Positions 28,729-37,502 of a stretch of DNA of 64,000 bases are shown here, one piece after another (position 1 is the first letter of the stretch; each line of letters begins with the position of its first letter). This stretch comes from Desulfogranum japonicum DSM 18378. GTDB lineage: Bacteria; Desulfobacterota; Desulfobulbia; Desulfobulbales; Desulfobulbaceae. A program made the position numbers and the translations under genes. The notes beneath the pieces are model-generated. The model made no database searches and was not told the origin of the DNA. It saw only the letters and a list, made by a program, of their open reading frames with translations. Location of the stretch: the NCBI RefSeq assembly GCF_000429945.1, contig NZ_AUCV01000029.1:1-64000 (forward strand). Direction: 5' to 3'.

Positions 28729-29961
28729 CTATGGCCTCCATGTAGGTTTTTTACCTGTGTTTTTGTATAGGGGTTTGTTGAATTGGTCACGTTTTGAGCT
28801 GAAATAATAAATTGTTTTAGGCATATAAAGGTCGTGCTCTGGAAAAAAATCTACAAAATATTCTTTGCAGGATGCCTGAAAATCCATGAGTTTAAGATCT
28901 GGGAAATAGTGTTGAGCGCATTGTATCAAAGGCTCAAAGAAATGGTGTCCCATGAACATGTCATAGGTAATACTGAGAAATTCTCCAGATTCCATGCGAT
29001 TGTACATGTTGCAAGTATCACTGGATATGCCCCTGTCACGTCGGCGACGCATATCTATACCAACACTGAGATCACGGTGGACGATACGTTGAATGTGACC
29101 TGTATCGCTTACTTCCAGCAGGATATTCTGGCCATGGGGTTCAAGCATGTAGCCCAGCTGGAGAAAACACTCTATCCAATGGCGAATGATGGGAAACATG
29201 ATGTTATCGAGAAGGTATTGTGATGGAGAACAGGTATCGATGAGGTCCAGCAGGAGAGGTTTCTTTTCGGGATTAAAGGTCTGGGTACCGTATAAAGCAA
29301 AACCTGGTATCAGGAATTTTTGTTTTCCTGGGCAAGGGGGAAAAGGCGTCATTTCACGAATGAGGTAGCCCCACTGCTCTCTGGTTTTTACGGTTTCATC
29401 GTGAAGAGCCGTTTTTTTAATGGAAACGCCAATAACTTCTCTTAAAAAAGCAAACTGAGTATCCAGTGATGGTATGCTCTGTTCCAATTCGTGGGAAACA
29501 TTGATTGCCTGCTCAATGACCTCGTCACGCATTTTACGGCTATACCTGGATACCTTGAATGGAAAGTGAACCTTGGCAGCATGGGGAGGAAGCCCGGAGT
29601 GCTTTACATACAGTGTTCTGGTAGAAGAACTTGGCTCTACGCATAGTGGCTGCAGCCGGGTTCCATAATTTTTTACGATGCGAAGATATGCATCATTATC
29701 AAGCGTCTGCAGAACCTGCGGGTGAATACAGAAAAGAATTTTGTTGTCACCCGGCATGTAAAAATCGAGTAGAGCCGGATCTGGATTTGCCGTATACGTA
29801 TGCACCTGTTCACAATCCAGTGCAAACAGCGTGAGGTCAAAGCAGGGTGTGGCAGAGTTTGGTTGAAATTGTGTCTGGGCTTCGGTGTATGCCGATTGGT
29901 CGGAATAGGCTCTTGTGCCCTCGTTGTAATAACGGTCCAGATGTGCAAGAGATGGGAACAT
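28729..29961 (-). CDS. IucA/IucC-like (NIS siderophore synthetase-related) protein, short
   Basis: 410 aa. KVHFPFKVSRYSRK, LEPHGQNILLEV and RIVHRDLSVGIDMRR match the ATP-grasp-like C-terminal core of NRPS-independent siderophore synthetases (H-G-Q-N and the R-D loop). Typical enzymes have about 580-620 residues. The N-terminal citrate/substrate lobe (E-x-H-P-x-H-P-x-x-K) is absent or reduced, so this may be a truncated or divergent amide ligase. GGAG lies 8 nt before the ATG. No other siderophore genes are adjacent. Confidence 0.65.
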   Translation of the reverse strand: MFPSLAHLDRYYNEGTRAYSDQSAYTEAQTQFQPNSATPCFDLTLFALDCEQVHTYTANPDPALLDFYMPGDNKILFCIHPQVLQTLDNDAYLRIVKNYGTRLQPLCVEPSSSTRTLYVKHSGLPPHAAKVHFPFKVSRYSRKMRDEVIEQAINVSHELEQSIPSLDTQFAFLREVIGVSIKKTALHDETVKTREQWGYLIREMTPFPPCPGKQKFLIPGFALYGTQTFNPEKKPLLLDLIDTCSPSQYLLDNIMFPIIRHWIECFLQLGYMLEPHGQNILLEVSDTGHIQRIVHRDLSVGIDMRRRRDRGISSDTCNMYNRMESGEFLSITYDMFMGHHFFEPLIQCAQHYFPDLKLMDFQASCKEYFVDFFPEHDLYMPKTIYYFSSKRDQFNKPLYKNTGKKPTWRP

Positions 29962-30102
29962 TGGCGTAACTCCTGCGCTGTAGAGTATCAGGTTGAATTC
30001 TCTGGTAACCAGTATACGCCAAGTTACATGGGGAATCTATGAAAAGAGGCAAAATGATAAAAAATTATGATGAAGATATGACTGGGCCTGTATGCATACA
30101 AT

Positions 30103-30260
30103 GTAACAGCCCACAGTGTAGCTGATCTTTCCACGTTCAGCCTGGTTTACGTATAATACAATACGCTGCGCCAGCCTGCTTGCGAAACCTCAGGTCACCT
30201 GTAACCGGTTACAAAGACGAGAGACTTTCAAGCTTATCGGTTATCCCTGTGAGTAGTTAC
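30103..30260. repeat. Repeat family A, copy 3
   Basis: GTAACAGCCCACAG to GAGTAGTTAC, with the CTGCGCCAGCCTG block and a perfect internal palindrome TGTAACCGGTTACA. It ends 6 nt after the stop codon of the MFS gene on the opposite strand. Confidence 0.85.
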
Positions 30261-30266
30261 CATAAA

Positions 30267-31523
30267 CTATTGTTTATCGGTCTGATATAAAATGAAGCCT
30301 CCAAGCACAAACAAGAGAAGGATGCTCAATATTCCCCAGCGTGTTTCCCCTGTCAGACGAGCCACGATGCCCATCAGTAGCGGGCCGCTGATAGCGGCGA
30401 ACTTGCCGAATACATTGTAAAATCCAAAGAATTCAGCACTTTGATCAGCGGGAATGAGTTTGGCAAAGTAGCTGCGACTCAAAGCCTGAATACCGCCCAT
30501 GGAGGAGGCAACCATGGTGGCGATGATCCAGAACAGAGTGACCTGGCTGCCATGACCAGCGAGTGAGGGGAGAAAAAAAGCCAAAAGGGTGACCAGAGAG
30601 TAGACAGCAATACCGGCAAGAAGCATATTGCGGGCGGAAAAATGGGCTGCAAGTTTGCCATAAAGCAGGGCGAACGGGAAGGCTACAACCTGGATATAAA
30701 GAAGGACCGCTATCAGCAGGGTACTGTCAAAGCCCAGGTCGTATCCATAGGCGGTGGACATGCTGATGATGGTTCCTACGCCATCGATATAGAAAAAATA
30801 GGCAAGAAGGAAAATAAAGACCTGACGGTGCTGTCTGATGTGTTTGATTGTTTGATAAAGTCTGGAAAAACTTTCTTTAAGCGGTGAATCAGGGGCGGGA
30901 AGGGCGTGTACCTGACGGACTGTGCACAGAGTCGGGATGGAAAGGAGCAGCCACCACACTCCGACGATAACAAAGCCGATTTTTACTTCATCGGGTGGGA
31001 GTGTGCTCCCCTGAAGGCCTGCAGACAGGACAAGGCCAATGACTGCTATGAAGGGAATGACACTCCCTATGTAGCCATACCCATATCCTCTGGCTGAAAC
31101 CCTGTCCATACGTTCTGGAGGAGAAACATCCACCAGCAGTGCGTCATAGAAAACATTGGCGCCTGCCCAGCCGACCCGTGCGGCAACAAAAAGACCCAGG
31201 CAGAGCAACCATTGTCCTTGAGTGATAAGCGCCAGGCAGAAAGTAAAGAACAGGCCAATGCAAAGAAAGAAAGCGAAAAAGGAGACTTTTCGCTGTTTGT
31301 AATCTGCAAGGCTTCCAAGGATTGGTGACAGCATGGCCAGGATAAAAGAGGCTGTGGAGTTTGCAAAACCCCAGTTGGCCGTACTTACCGCATCAGGGAG
31401 ATCAGCTGCTGCGTATTGTTTAAAAAACAGGGGCATGATGGCTGTGACCATAACCAACACAAAGGCTGAATTGCCAGCGTCATAAAGTATCCAGCTTTGT
31501 TCTGCGATTGCTTTTTTTTTCAT
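30267..31523 (-). CDS. MFS transporter, UMF1/Atg22-like
   Basis: 418 aa and about 12 membrane segments. The N-terminus WILYDAGNSAFVLVMVTAIMPLFF with a D-x-x-N-S-x-F signature is typical of the UMF1 branch of the major facilitator superfamily. VARVGWAGANVFYDALLVD and PERMDRVSARGYGYGY are further family signatures. The substrate is unknown; relatives export amino acids from vacuoles in yeast. Repeats of family A flank it on both sides (30103-30260 and 31719-31873). Confidence 0.85.
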   Translation of the reverse strand: MKKKAIAEQSWILYDAGNSAFVLVMVTAIMPLFFKQYAAADLPDAVSTANWGFANSTASFILAMLSPILGSLADYKQRKVSFFAFFLCIGLFFTFCLALITQGQWLLCLGLFVAARVGWAGANVFYDALLVDVSPPERMDRVSARGYGYGYIGSVIPFIAVIGLVLSAGLQGSTLPPDEVKIGFVIVGVWWLLLSIPTLCTVRQVHALPAPDSPLKESFSRLYQTIKHIRQHRQVFIFLLAYFFYIDGVGTIISMSTAYGYDLGFDSTLLIAVLLYIQVVAFPFALLYGKLAAHFSARNMLLAGIAVYSLVTLLAFFLPSLAGHGSQVTLFWIIATMVASSMGGIQALSRSYFAKLIPADQSAEFFGFYNVFGKFAAISGPLLMGIVARLTGETRWGILSILLLFVLGGFILYQTDKQ

Positions 31524-31718
31524 GTACCACCATGTGTAGTCCGTATTTTCCAGGGCCTTTTAAAGTGGACTTGAAAACCCGTTTGTTGTTCAGGGAAATT
31601 CAAAAAAATCGCCCAAATTTGGCGATCTGCTTTGTTGCTGAACGTTAGAAGTCAGCCGCTGGTTCACTTTGGCCGGATGTCCGATGCCTGTTATAAATTC
31701 GGGATAGGTCTATTTTAA

Positions 31719-31873
31719 GTAACTGCTTACAGTGCCCCTGATCTTTCCGTGAATATCCTGGCTTACGTATGGGGCGTTACGCTACGCCAGCCTGCTAATA
31801 TCTCAGCCACCCTGTAGGCAATTATCAAGCAGGAGAGTTGCCAGAGTTAGTCACTGACCCTATGCGCAGTTAC
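31719..31873. repeat. Repeat family A, copy 4
   Basis: GTAACTGCTTACAG to GCGCAGTTAC, with GATCTTTCCGTGAATATCCTGG and CTACGCCAGCCTG blocks. It lies in the divergent space between the MFS transporter and hdrA. Confidence 0.8.
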
Positions 31874-32177
31874 CATTTTGATTACTGTGTACTTTACAGT
31901 CTGTGTGTCCTGAATGCCCATCTTTTTCACGTCGAACGATTAAAATACGTATTTTGTATGGATGTGCTTCTGCATTGCCTGCCCAGGTAATCAATACATT
32001 CTTTTCTGCTCATCTGGTCCAACAAGTATTCCAGTCACATTCATATTCTTTCTTGGTTTTATCAATTGAATTTATATGTGCTTACTGTGCTTAAGCAACG
32101 AATATGTGGTCTATTCTTTATAACATTCTGAAATAGTTTAAAGTTATACAATTCTATCTTTTTTCAAGTGTTCTAAT

Positions 32178-32193
32178 TTGTGCTTTTGCACAA
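32178..32193. promoter_or_regulatory. Candidate operator upstream of hdrA: TTGTGC-N4-GCACAA
   Basis: A perfect 6+6 inverted repeat with TTTT between, 265 bp upstream of hdrA. A second TTGTGCAAA half-site pair, GTGCCAATTGTGC, follows at 32232-32245. The layout resembles Rex sites (TTGTGA-N6-TCACAA) with the sixth base changed, but the regulator is not identified. Confidence 0.45.
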
Positions 32194-32457
32194 AACGAAT
32201 TAGTCTTAATTATTAAATTGTCAAAATTTGATGTGCCAATTGTGCAAAAAAACAGTTGCGAGATTTTTACAGGCTGGATACTAGAAAAGGAGCGATTTTA
32301 AAAGGACTTAGTATCGAAATGACAGATGTTATTGTTCAGTTTTTTTGATGAATGCTTTTCAAGAGTATACAAGGGGGAGATTTTTAAGCAGTATTTTCGT
32401 TGTTTAAGGGATCATATTCTTTAGGGAGTAATTCAATAGACCAATAAGGAGGCCCGT

Positions 32458-34467
32458 ATGGCAAAAGTCGGCGTGTACGTATGTCATTGTGGTTCAAACA
32501 TTGCCGGCGTGATCGACGTAGAGGCGGTTCGTGATTTTGCAGCAACTCTCCCGGACGTCGTTATCGCACGAAAAGACCTGTTCATGTGTTCTGATTCAGG
32601 GCAGGAAATGGTTAAGCAGGATGTACGTGATGGATTGGTAGACAGGGTGGTAGTGGCGGCTTGTACACCGCGTACCCATGAACCGATCTTTCGGGCGGCA
32701 ATAGAGAAGGCAGGATTGAATAAGTATCTTTTTGAGATGGCCAACATTCGTGATCAGGCAAGTTGGGTGCATGGCCATGATCATGAGGGGGCGACTGAAA
32801 AGGCTAAAAAAGTGGTTGCCTCAGCTGTGGCGAAAGCCCGCTATCTGGAATCTTTGGAAGATAAATATGTCGACGTTACCGACGCAGCCCTGGTTATTGG
32901 TGGCGGTATCGGAGGAATCAGCGCAGCGCTTGAATTGGCCAATATGGGGCATAAGACATATCTGGTGGAAAAACAGCCATCCATTGGCGGGGTCATGGCT
33001 CAGCTGGATAAGACCTTTCCTACCAATGACTGTTCAGCCTGTATCCTGACCCCAATGATGGTTGAAGCCTATAATCATCCAAATATTGAGACCATGACCT
33101 ATTCAGAGGTGGATGATGTCTCCGGCTATATAGGGAATTTTACCGTCAAGGTACGACAGAAGCAGACCTATGTGGATTGGGCCAAGTGCACCGGTTGCGG
33201 CGACTGTGCAACCAAATGTCCTGCCAAAACTCCAGATGAATTTAATGCGGGTTTATCTGAAAGACGCGCTGCTTTCATAATGTTCCCCCAGGCTGTTCCC
33301 AAAAAAGCTGTCATTGATATGGCTCACTGTCTGAACTGTGCCGGAAGAGAAATAGGGACTATCCCCAAGGTCAATGCCAAGACGGGAAAACAGATTTTGG
33401 CCCCCTGTGAAAAGGTGTGTCCGGCTAATGCCATTGATCGGTCCATTGCCCATGATCCCAAGGGCGCGATTAAAGAAATAGAGGTGGGGTCGATTGTAGT
33501 GGCTACAGGGTATAAAGTGATGGAGAAAGAATGGTTTAAGGAGATGGCTCCCAGTTCTCCCAATGTGATCACAGCGCTTCAGTTGGAACGTTTGATCAGT
33601 GCCACCGGCCCTACAGAGGGCAAGCTGTTGCGGCCCTCTGATCATCAAAAACCAAAGACTCTTACCTTTGTTTCCTGCATGGGATCACGGGATAAGAAGT
33701 TCCATACCTACTGCTCCCGTTTTTGTTGCATGTACATGATTAAGCAGGCCCGACTGTTGAAAGAAAAATATCCGGATCTGGTTATTAACATGCACTTTAT
33801 TGATGTGCGTACGGCTGGCAAGGATTACGACGAGTATTATACCGGCGCACGCAATATGGGAATCAACTTTTTTAAAGGAAAAGTGGGCGGGCTTGAAATG
33901 CTTCCTGAGGATAAGCTCCGCGTGCTTGCCTATGACATGGAGTCTGCAACCAATATTGAATATGAGTCTGACCTTGTCATATTAGCTACAGCTGTCGAGC
34001 TTCCCGAAGATGCAACTTCCCTGGCTCAAAAGCTTGGTCTGCAATTCTGTGGTTCAAAATTCTTCCGTGAATTACATCCAAAATTAGGTCCAGTCGAAAC
34101 ATCAACCGAAGGCTTGTTCCTGGCTGGATGCTGTCAGGGGCCAAAGGATATTCCCGATACAGTTTCCCAGGCAAAAGGAGCAGCGGCAGCAGCAGCGGTT
34201 CCGTTGGCCCAGGGCAAGGTCAAGATCGAACCTATTATTTCAGAAGTGCGCACCGAGGTGTGCAGCGGCTGTGGCATCTGTGTTCCGCTTTGTCCATATA
34301 AGGCGATTTCCATGCGTGAGTTCGGTGGCGAGTTGCGGGCACATATTGAAATATCAGCATGTAAAGGATGCGGGGTGTGTACTTCTGCCTGTCCTTCGGC
34401 TGCTATCGTGCTTCATGGCTATGAAGAAGATCAGATTTTTGCACAGATCGCTGCATTGACAGCCTAG
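32458..34467 (+). CDS. hdrA: Heterodisulfide reductase-like subunit A (HdrA, flavin and FeS)
   Basis: AAGGAGG lies 5 nt before the ATG. 669 aa. Order: N-terminal domain with VCHCGSNIAG, FAD-binding Rossmann motif VIGGGIGG (148-153), the HdrA signature DCSACILTP (191-199, Cys in the place where some archaeal HdrA have Sec), an inserted 4Fe4S motif CTGCGDCATKCP (244-255), and a C-terminal pair of ferredoxin motifs CSGCGICVPLCP and CKGCGVCTSACP. In HdrABC-Mvh complexes this subunit bifurcates electrons from hydrogenase between ferredoxin and a disulfide. It heads an operon of six genes. Confidence 0.95.
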   Translation: MAKVGVYVCHCGSNIAGVIDVEAVRDFAATLPDVVIARKDLFMCSDSGQEMVKQDVRDGLVDRVVVAACTPRTHEPIFRAAIEKAGLNKYLFEMANIRDQASWVHGHDHEGATEKAKKVVASAVAKARYLESLEDKYVDVTDAALVIGGGIGGISAALELANMGHKTYLVEKQPSIGGVMAQLDKTFPTNDCSACILTPMMVEAYNHPNIETMTYSEVDDVSGYIGNFTVKVRQKQTYVDWAKCTGCGDCATKCPAKTPDEFNAGLSERRAAFIMFPQAVPKKAVIDMAHCLNCAGREIGTIPKVNAKTGKQILAPCEKVCPANAIDRSIAHDPKGAIKEIEVGSIVVATGYKVMEKEWFKEMAPSSPNVITALQLERLISATGPTEGKLLRPSDHQKPKTLTFVSCMGSRDKKFHTYCSRFCCMYMIKQARLLKEKYPDLVINMHFIDVRTAGKDYDEYYTGARNMGINFFKGKVGGLEMLPEDKLRVLAYDMESATNIEYESDLVILATAVELPEDATSLAQKLGLQFCGSKFFRELHPKLGPVETSTEGLFLAGCCQGPKDIPDTVSQAKGAAAAAAVPLAQGKVKIEPIISEVRTEVCSGCGICVPLCPYKAISMREFGGELRAHIEISACKGCGVCTSACPSAAIVLHGYEEDQIFAQIAALTA

Positions 34468-34478
34468 GGGGGGACTTT

Positions 34479-34982
34479 ATGAAAATCGAACAGAAGAAAA
34501 TCGATGAGGCTGTGCAGACCATTACGGGGTATGGCGGACACGGTATTCTCAACTGTGTACAGTGTGGTGCCTGTTCTGCTGTCTGTCCCGGTGTGAAAGC
34601 GGGCTTTTCGCTGCTGTGCAGAAATCTTATCCGGCATTTGCTTAATGGAGAGTTGGAAGAAATCATTGAAGATCCTTCATCCTGGGGCTGTCAGGCGTGC
34701 AACCGCTGTACTGAAATTTGTCCTCAGGATGTGAGGCCACAGGAGGTTGTTTTTGCCTTTCGGCGCTATCAAGCCAACGAGATGGCTTTTTCCACCTCTG
34801 CCGTAACCAGTCAGATGAACCTGTACGAAACCGGCCATGCCGTTTTCACCGATGCTCGGGAGTTGCGTAAGAAGGTCGGGCTGCCTGCAGAACCACCTAC
34901 GTCTGCATATAATGAAAAGGCGCAGCGGGAAATTCAGGCATTGATTAACAGCGGGCCCATGGGTGAGTTGGGCTTATTTTAA
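34479..34982 (+). CDS. hdrC: Heterodisulfide reductase-like subunit C (ferredoxin-like)
   Basis: 167 aa, 11 nt after hdrA, with GGGGGGA upstream. Two 4Fe4S motifs, CVQCGACSAVCP (about residues 24-35) and CQACNRCTEICP (about 71-82), transfer electrons from HdrA to HdrB. VRPQEVVFAFRRYQ after the second cluster is a family signature. Confidence 0.93.
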   Translation: MKIEQKKIDEAVQTITGYGGHGILNCVQCGACSAVCPGVKAGFSLLCRNLIRHLLNGELEEIIEDPSSWGCQACNRCTEICPQDVRPQEVVFAFRRYQANEMAFSTSAVTSQMNLYETGHAVFTDARELRKKVGLPAEPPTSAYNEKAQREIQALINSGPMGELGLF

Positions 34983-34997
34983 GGGAGGCAGTCATTC

Positions 34998-35915
34998 ATG
35001 GAAAAGATAGGATTATACCTGGGGTGCAATATCCCCATGAAAGCACCGGATATTGAGCAGTCGTTTCGCAACATACTGCCTGAATTCGGTTATCAGCCTG
35101 TAGATCTTGAGGGTGCTACCTGTTGTCCTGCCTGGGGTACTGCCCCTTCCTTTGATATGGATACCTGGTGTGCTGTTTCCAGCCGTAATATTACCATCGC
35201 TGAAGAAAAGGAGGTGGATGTCATTACTGGCTGCAACTCCTGTTTTGGTGTGCTTTCGGAGGCGAAACATTTTCTTGAAGACAAAGCCCGGCGTACTGCG
35301 GTCAATGCAAAGCTTGCAGAAATCGGCCGAGAATTTAAAGGAACTTCCGATATCTATCATATTGCCCATTTGTTGCATAACAAGGTCGGTGTAGACAGGA
35401 TTCGGGATAAGTTGAAATACAGTTTTAAAGGAATGAAAATAGCGGTGCAGACCGGCTGTCATACTCTCTGGCCAAGTGATGTGTATAAGGTGAAGGAAGA
35501 AAATCCCTATTACCCGACCATCCTTAAAGAGCTGTGCGAAGCCACGGGCGCTGACGTCCCCCATTATTCCCGCCTGGAAGCATGTTGCGGGATGGGCGGT
35601 ATGCGGTCCACAGATGTGGAAAAGTCACTGAAGCTTTTTGCTGAAAAGTTGTTCTCCATCAAGGAAGAGGTTGATCCGGATATTATTGTGACAACCTGCT
35701 CATCCTGTTTTCTGCAGTTTGATATGTCTCAGCCTATTTTGAAAGAACGCGGAGTCATAGACTTCGAACCAATCCCCACCTTTTATTATACTCAGATTCT
35801 GGCCTTAGCCATGGGATTTGATCCTGCGCAGGTTGCCGCGATCTCCCAGATTGACAGGAGTCAGATCATTGCCGATATGCAAAGTGAACGACGATTGGTC
35901 AAGGAGGTAGCCTAA
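34998..35915 (+). CDS. hdrB: Heterodisulfide reductase-like subunit B (CCG domains)
   Basis: 305 aa with two cysteine-rich CCG domains. The first has GATCCPAWG and CNSCFGVLSEA, the second has TGCHTLWP, LEACCGMGGMRS and CSSCFLQFD. These bind the two noncubane 4Fe4S clusters that cleave a disulfide in methanogen HdrB. Both sets of ligands look complete, so the subunit should be active. The physiological acceptor in a sulfur bacterium is unknown (not CoM-CoB). AGGGAGG precedes the ATG. Confidence 0.94.
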   Translation: MEKIGLYLGCNIPMKAPDIEQSFRNILPEFGYQPVDLEGATCCPAWGTAPSFDMDTWCAVSSRNITIAEEKEVDVITGCNSCFGVLSEAKHFLEDKARRTAVNAKLAEIGREFKGTSDIYHIAHLLHNKVGVDRIRDKLKYSFKGMKIAVQTGCHTLWPSDVYKVKEENPYYPTILKELCEATGADVPHYSRLEACCGMGGMRSTDVEKSLKLFAEKLFSIKEEVDPDIIVTTCSSCFLQFDMSQPILKERGVIDFEPIPTFYYTQILALAMGFDPAQVAAISQIDRSQIIADMQSERRLVKEVA

Positions 35916-35917
35916 CC

Positions 35918-36331
35918 ATGTCATTTAGTCCGAATATTGTTGGATTTGCCTGTCAGTGGTGCACCTATGCGGGTGCAGATTTAGCCGGAAACCTGCGAGC
36001 TAAATATCCTCCTACGGTGAAACTTATAAAAGTTCCCTGTTCCGGGAGGGTTGAGCCTGAACATGTCCTGGAAGCCTTTGCCAATGGTGCAGACGGTGTA
36101 TTGATTGGCGGCTGTCACTTTGGGGACTGTCATTATAAAACCGGTAACTATAAAACCAGCCGGCGGATCGCTATTTATGAGAAACTTCTTAAAGATAGCG
36201 GCTTTGAAGCTGATCGCCTTCGCTTGGAGTGGATATCCGGAGCTGAAGGATACCGTTTTGCTGAGGTGATTGAGGAGTTTACCAAACAGTTGCAGGAAAT
36301 GGGGCCCAGCCCAATGAATGGAGGGGTATGA
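35918..36331 (+). CDS. mvhD: Methyl-viologen-reducing hydrogenase delta subunit (MvhD)
   Basis: 137 aa, 2 nt after hdrB. FACQWCTYAGADLAG and GGCHFGDCHYKTGNYKTSRR are the MvhD signature, with Cys ligands for a 2Fe2S cluster. It links the hydrogenase small subunit to HdrA. Its stop codon overlaps the mvhG start (ATGA). Confidence 0.94.
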   Translation: MSFSPNIVGFACQWCTYAGADLAGNLRAKYPPTVKLIKVPCSGRVEPEHVLEAFANGADGVLIGGCHFGDCHYKTGNYKTSRRIAIYEKLLKDSGFEADRLRLEWISGAEGYRFAEVIEEFTKQLQEMGPSPMNGGV

Positions 36332-37341
36332 CGATGGCTGAAAAAGTAAAAACAGCATTTCTGCTGGCAGGAGGGTGTGCTGGTTGTGAAATGAGTGTCG
36401 TTGATCTGTCCGAGGCTCTTGTGGGTGCATTGGAGCATCTGGAAATCGTGTTTTGGGCACCTACCGTCGCTGATGTAAAGTATAAGGATCTCGAAGATAT
36501 GCCGGATAAATCCATTGATCTGGCCTTTGTCGACGGCATGATTCGTAACAGTGAAAATGAGCATACTGTAAAGGTGCTCCGGCAAAAATCCAAGGTTCTG
36601 GTTGCTTTTGGTGCCTGTGCATCATTGGGGGGCATTGCCGCTCTTGGTGATTTACACACCAAGGAAGAGCTTTTCAAACAGGCCTATAAGGATTCTTTTT
36701 CCACTGATAATCCGGAGGGAATCTATCCCACCCCAGAGTATCTCCTGGATGGCAAATACAACCTGACTATCCCAACGTTTCTTGATAGGTGTTCCACCAT
36801 TGATCAGATCGTTGATGTGGAATATTACGTAGGGGGCTGCCCGCCTCACCCGTCTTTTGTAGGAAAGCTTATTGAAGCTATTTTAGCTGGAAATCTGCCA
36901 GCTCCCGGATCCTGGCTGACCAGTGGTAAGGCTGTCTGTGAAAGCTGCTCCCGCAACCCTGCTAAAGATGGTGTTGAAAGGTTGCCCGTGGGTGACATCA
37001 AGCGCACCATAGATGGTACTCCGGATTCAGATAAGTGTCTTCTGCAGCAGGGCTATATGTGTTTTGGTCCCGTTACCCAGGGTGATTGCGGCGGCTCGTG
37101 CCTTAATGTGAATATCCCCTGTCGAGGCTGCGGTGGCCCCATACCAGGCGTAAAGGATTTTGGTGCCCGCTGTGTCAGTATGATAGCTTCCAGTCTGGCA
37201 GATGATGCGACAGCGCAGAAGTTCATCGATCAATATAATGATATGGCAAAGATGTTTTATCGCTATAGTCATACTGCAAACAGACTGAATCACAAAATTG
37301 CCGGGATGAAAGAACAAAAGGTGTCTGAGGCGTGTAAGTGA
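36328..37341 (+). CDS. mvhG: [NiFe] hydrogenase small subunit (MvhG, group 3c)
   Basis: 337 aa, overlapping mvhD by 4 nt; a second ATG two codons in is also possible. LAGGCAGCEMSVVD (Cys17, Cys20) and FGACASLGG give the proximal cluster; GCPPHP and the Cys-rich region CESCSRNPAKD, CGGSCLNVNIPCRGCGGP bind the other clusters. No signal peptide, so the enzyme is cytoplasmic. It is the only small subunit in the window and may serve both large subunits. Confidence 0.92.
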   Translation: MTMAEKVKTAFLLAGGCAGCEMSVVDLSEALVGALEHLEIVFWAPTVADVKYKDLEDMPDKSIDLAFVDGMIRNSENEHTVKVLRQKSKVLVAFGACASLGGIAALGDLHTKEELFKQAYKDSFSTDNPEGIYPTPEYLLDGKYNLTIPTFLDRCSTIDQIVDVEYYVGGCPPHPSFVGKLIEAILAGNLPAPGSWLTSGKAVCESCSRNPAKDGVERLPVGDIKRTIDGTPDSDKCLLQQGYMCFGPVTQGDCGGSCLNVNIPCRGCGGPIPGVKDFGARCVSMIASSLADDATAQKFIDQYNDMAKMFYRYSHTANRLNHKIAGMKEQKVSEACK

Positions 37342-37357
37342 AAAGGTAAGCTGGAGA

Positions 37358-37422
37358 CCTTGAATAATTGTTATTAGCAAAATAAGCGTTATGCGTATAT
37401 TGAACAATCATAGTATTCAAGG
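37358..37422 (+). promoter_or_regulatory. Inverted repeat in the mvhG-mvhA spacer
   Basis: CCTTGAATA (37358-37366) and TATTCAAGG (37414-37422) are perfect complements, with ATTGTT and AACAAT as a second inner pair. The only sizeable gap in the operon (161 nt) holds this stem. It is not followed by a T run, so attenuation or RNA processing is more likely than simple termination. Confidence 0.4.
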
Positions 37423-37502
37423 CTCCTATTTATCTGCAGAGGCATGTTATACCCGCCTGGCCATGGGCCAGTGCAGAGAAAGAGACTGCAAGGAGCAGCA
37501 AC

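Noticed and set aside
32458-36331. Selenocysteine in HdrA or MvhD, as in some archaea
   Set aside because: The diagnostic positions are ordinary cysteines (DCSAC, CQWC); no in-frame TGA is present in these genes.
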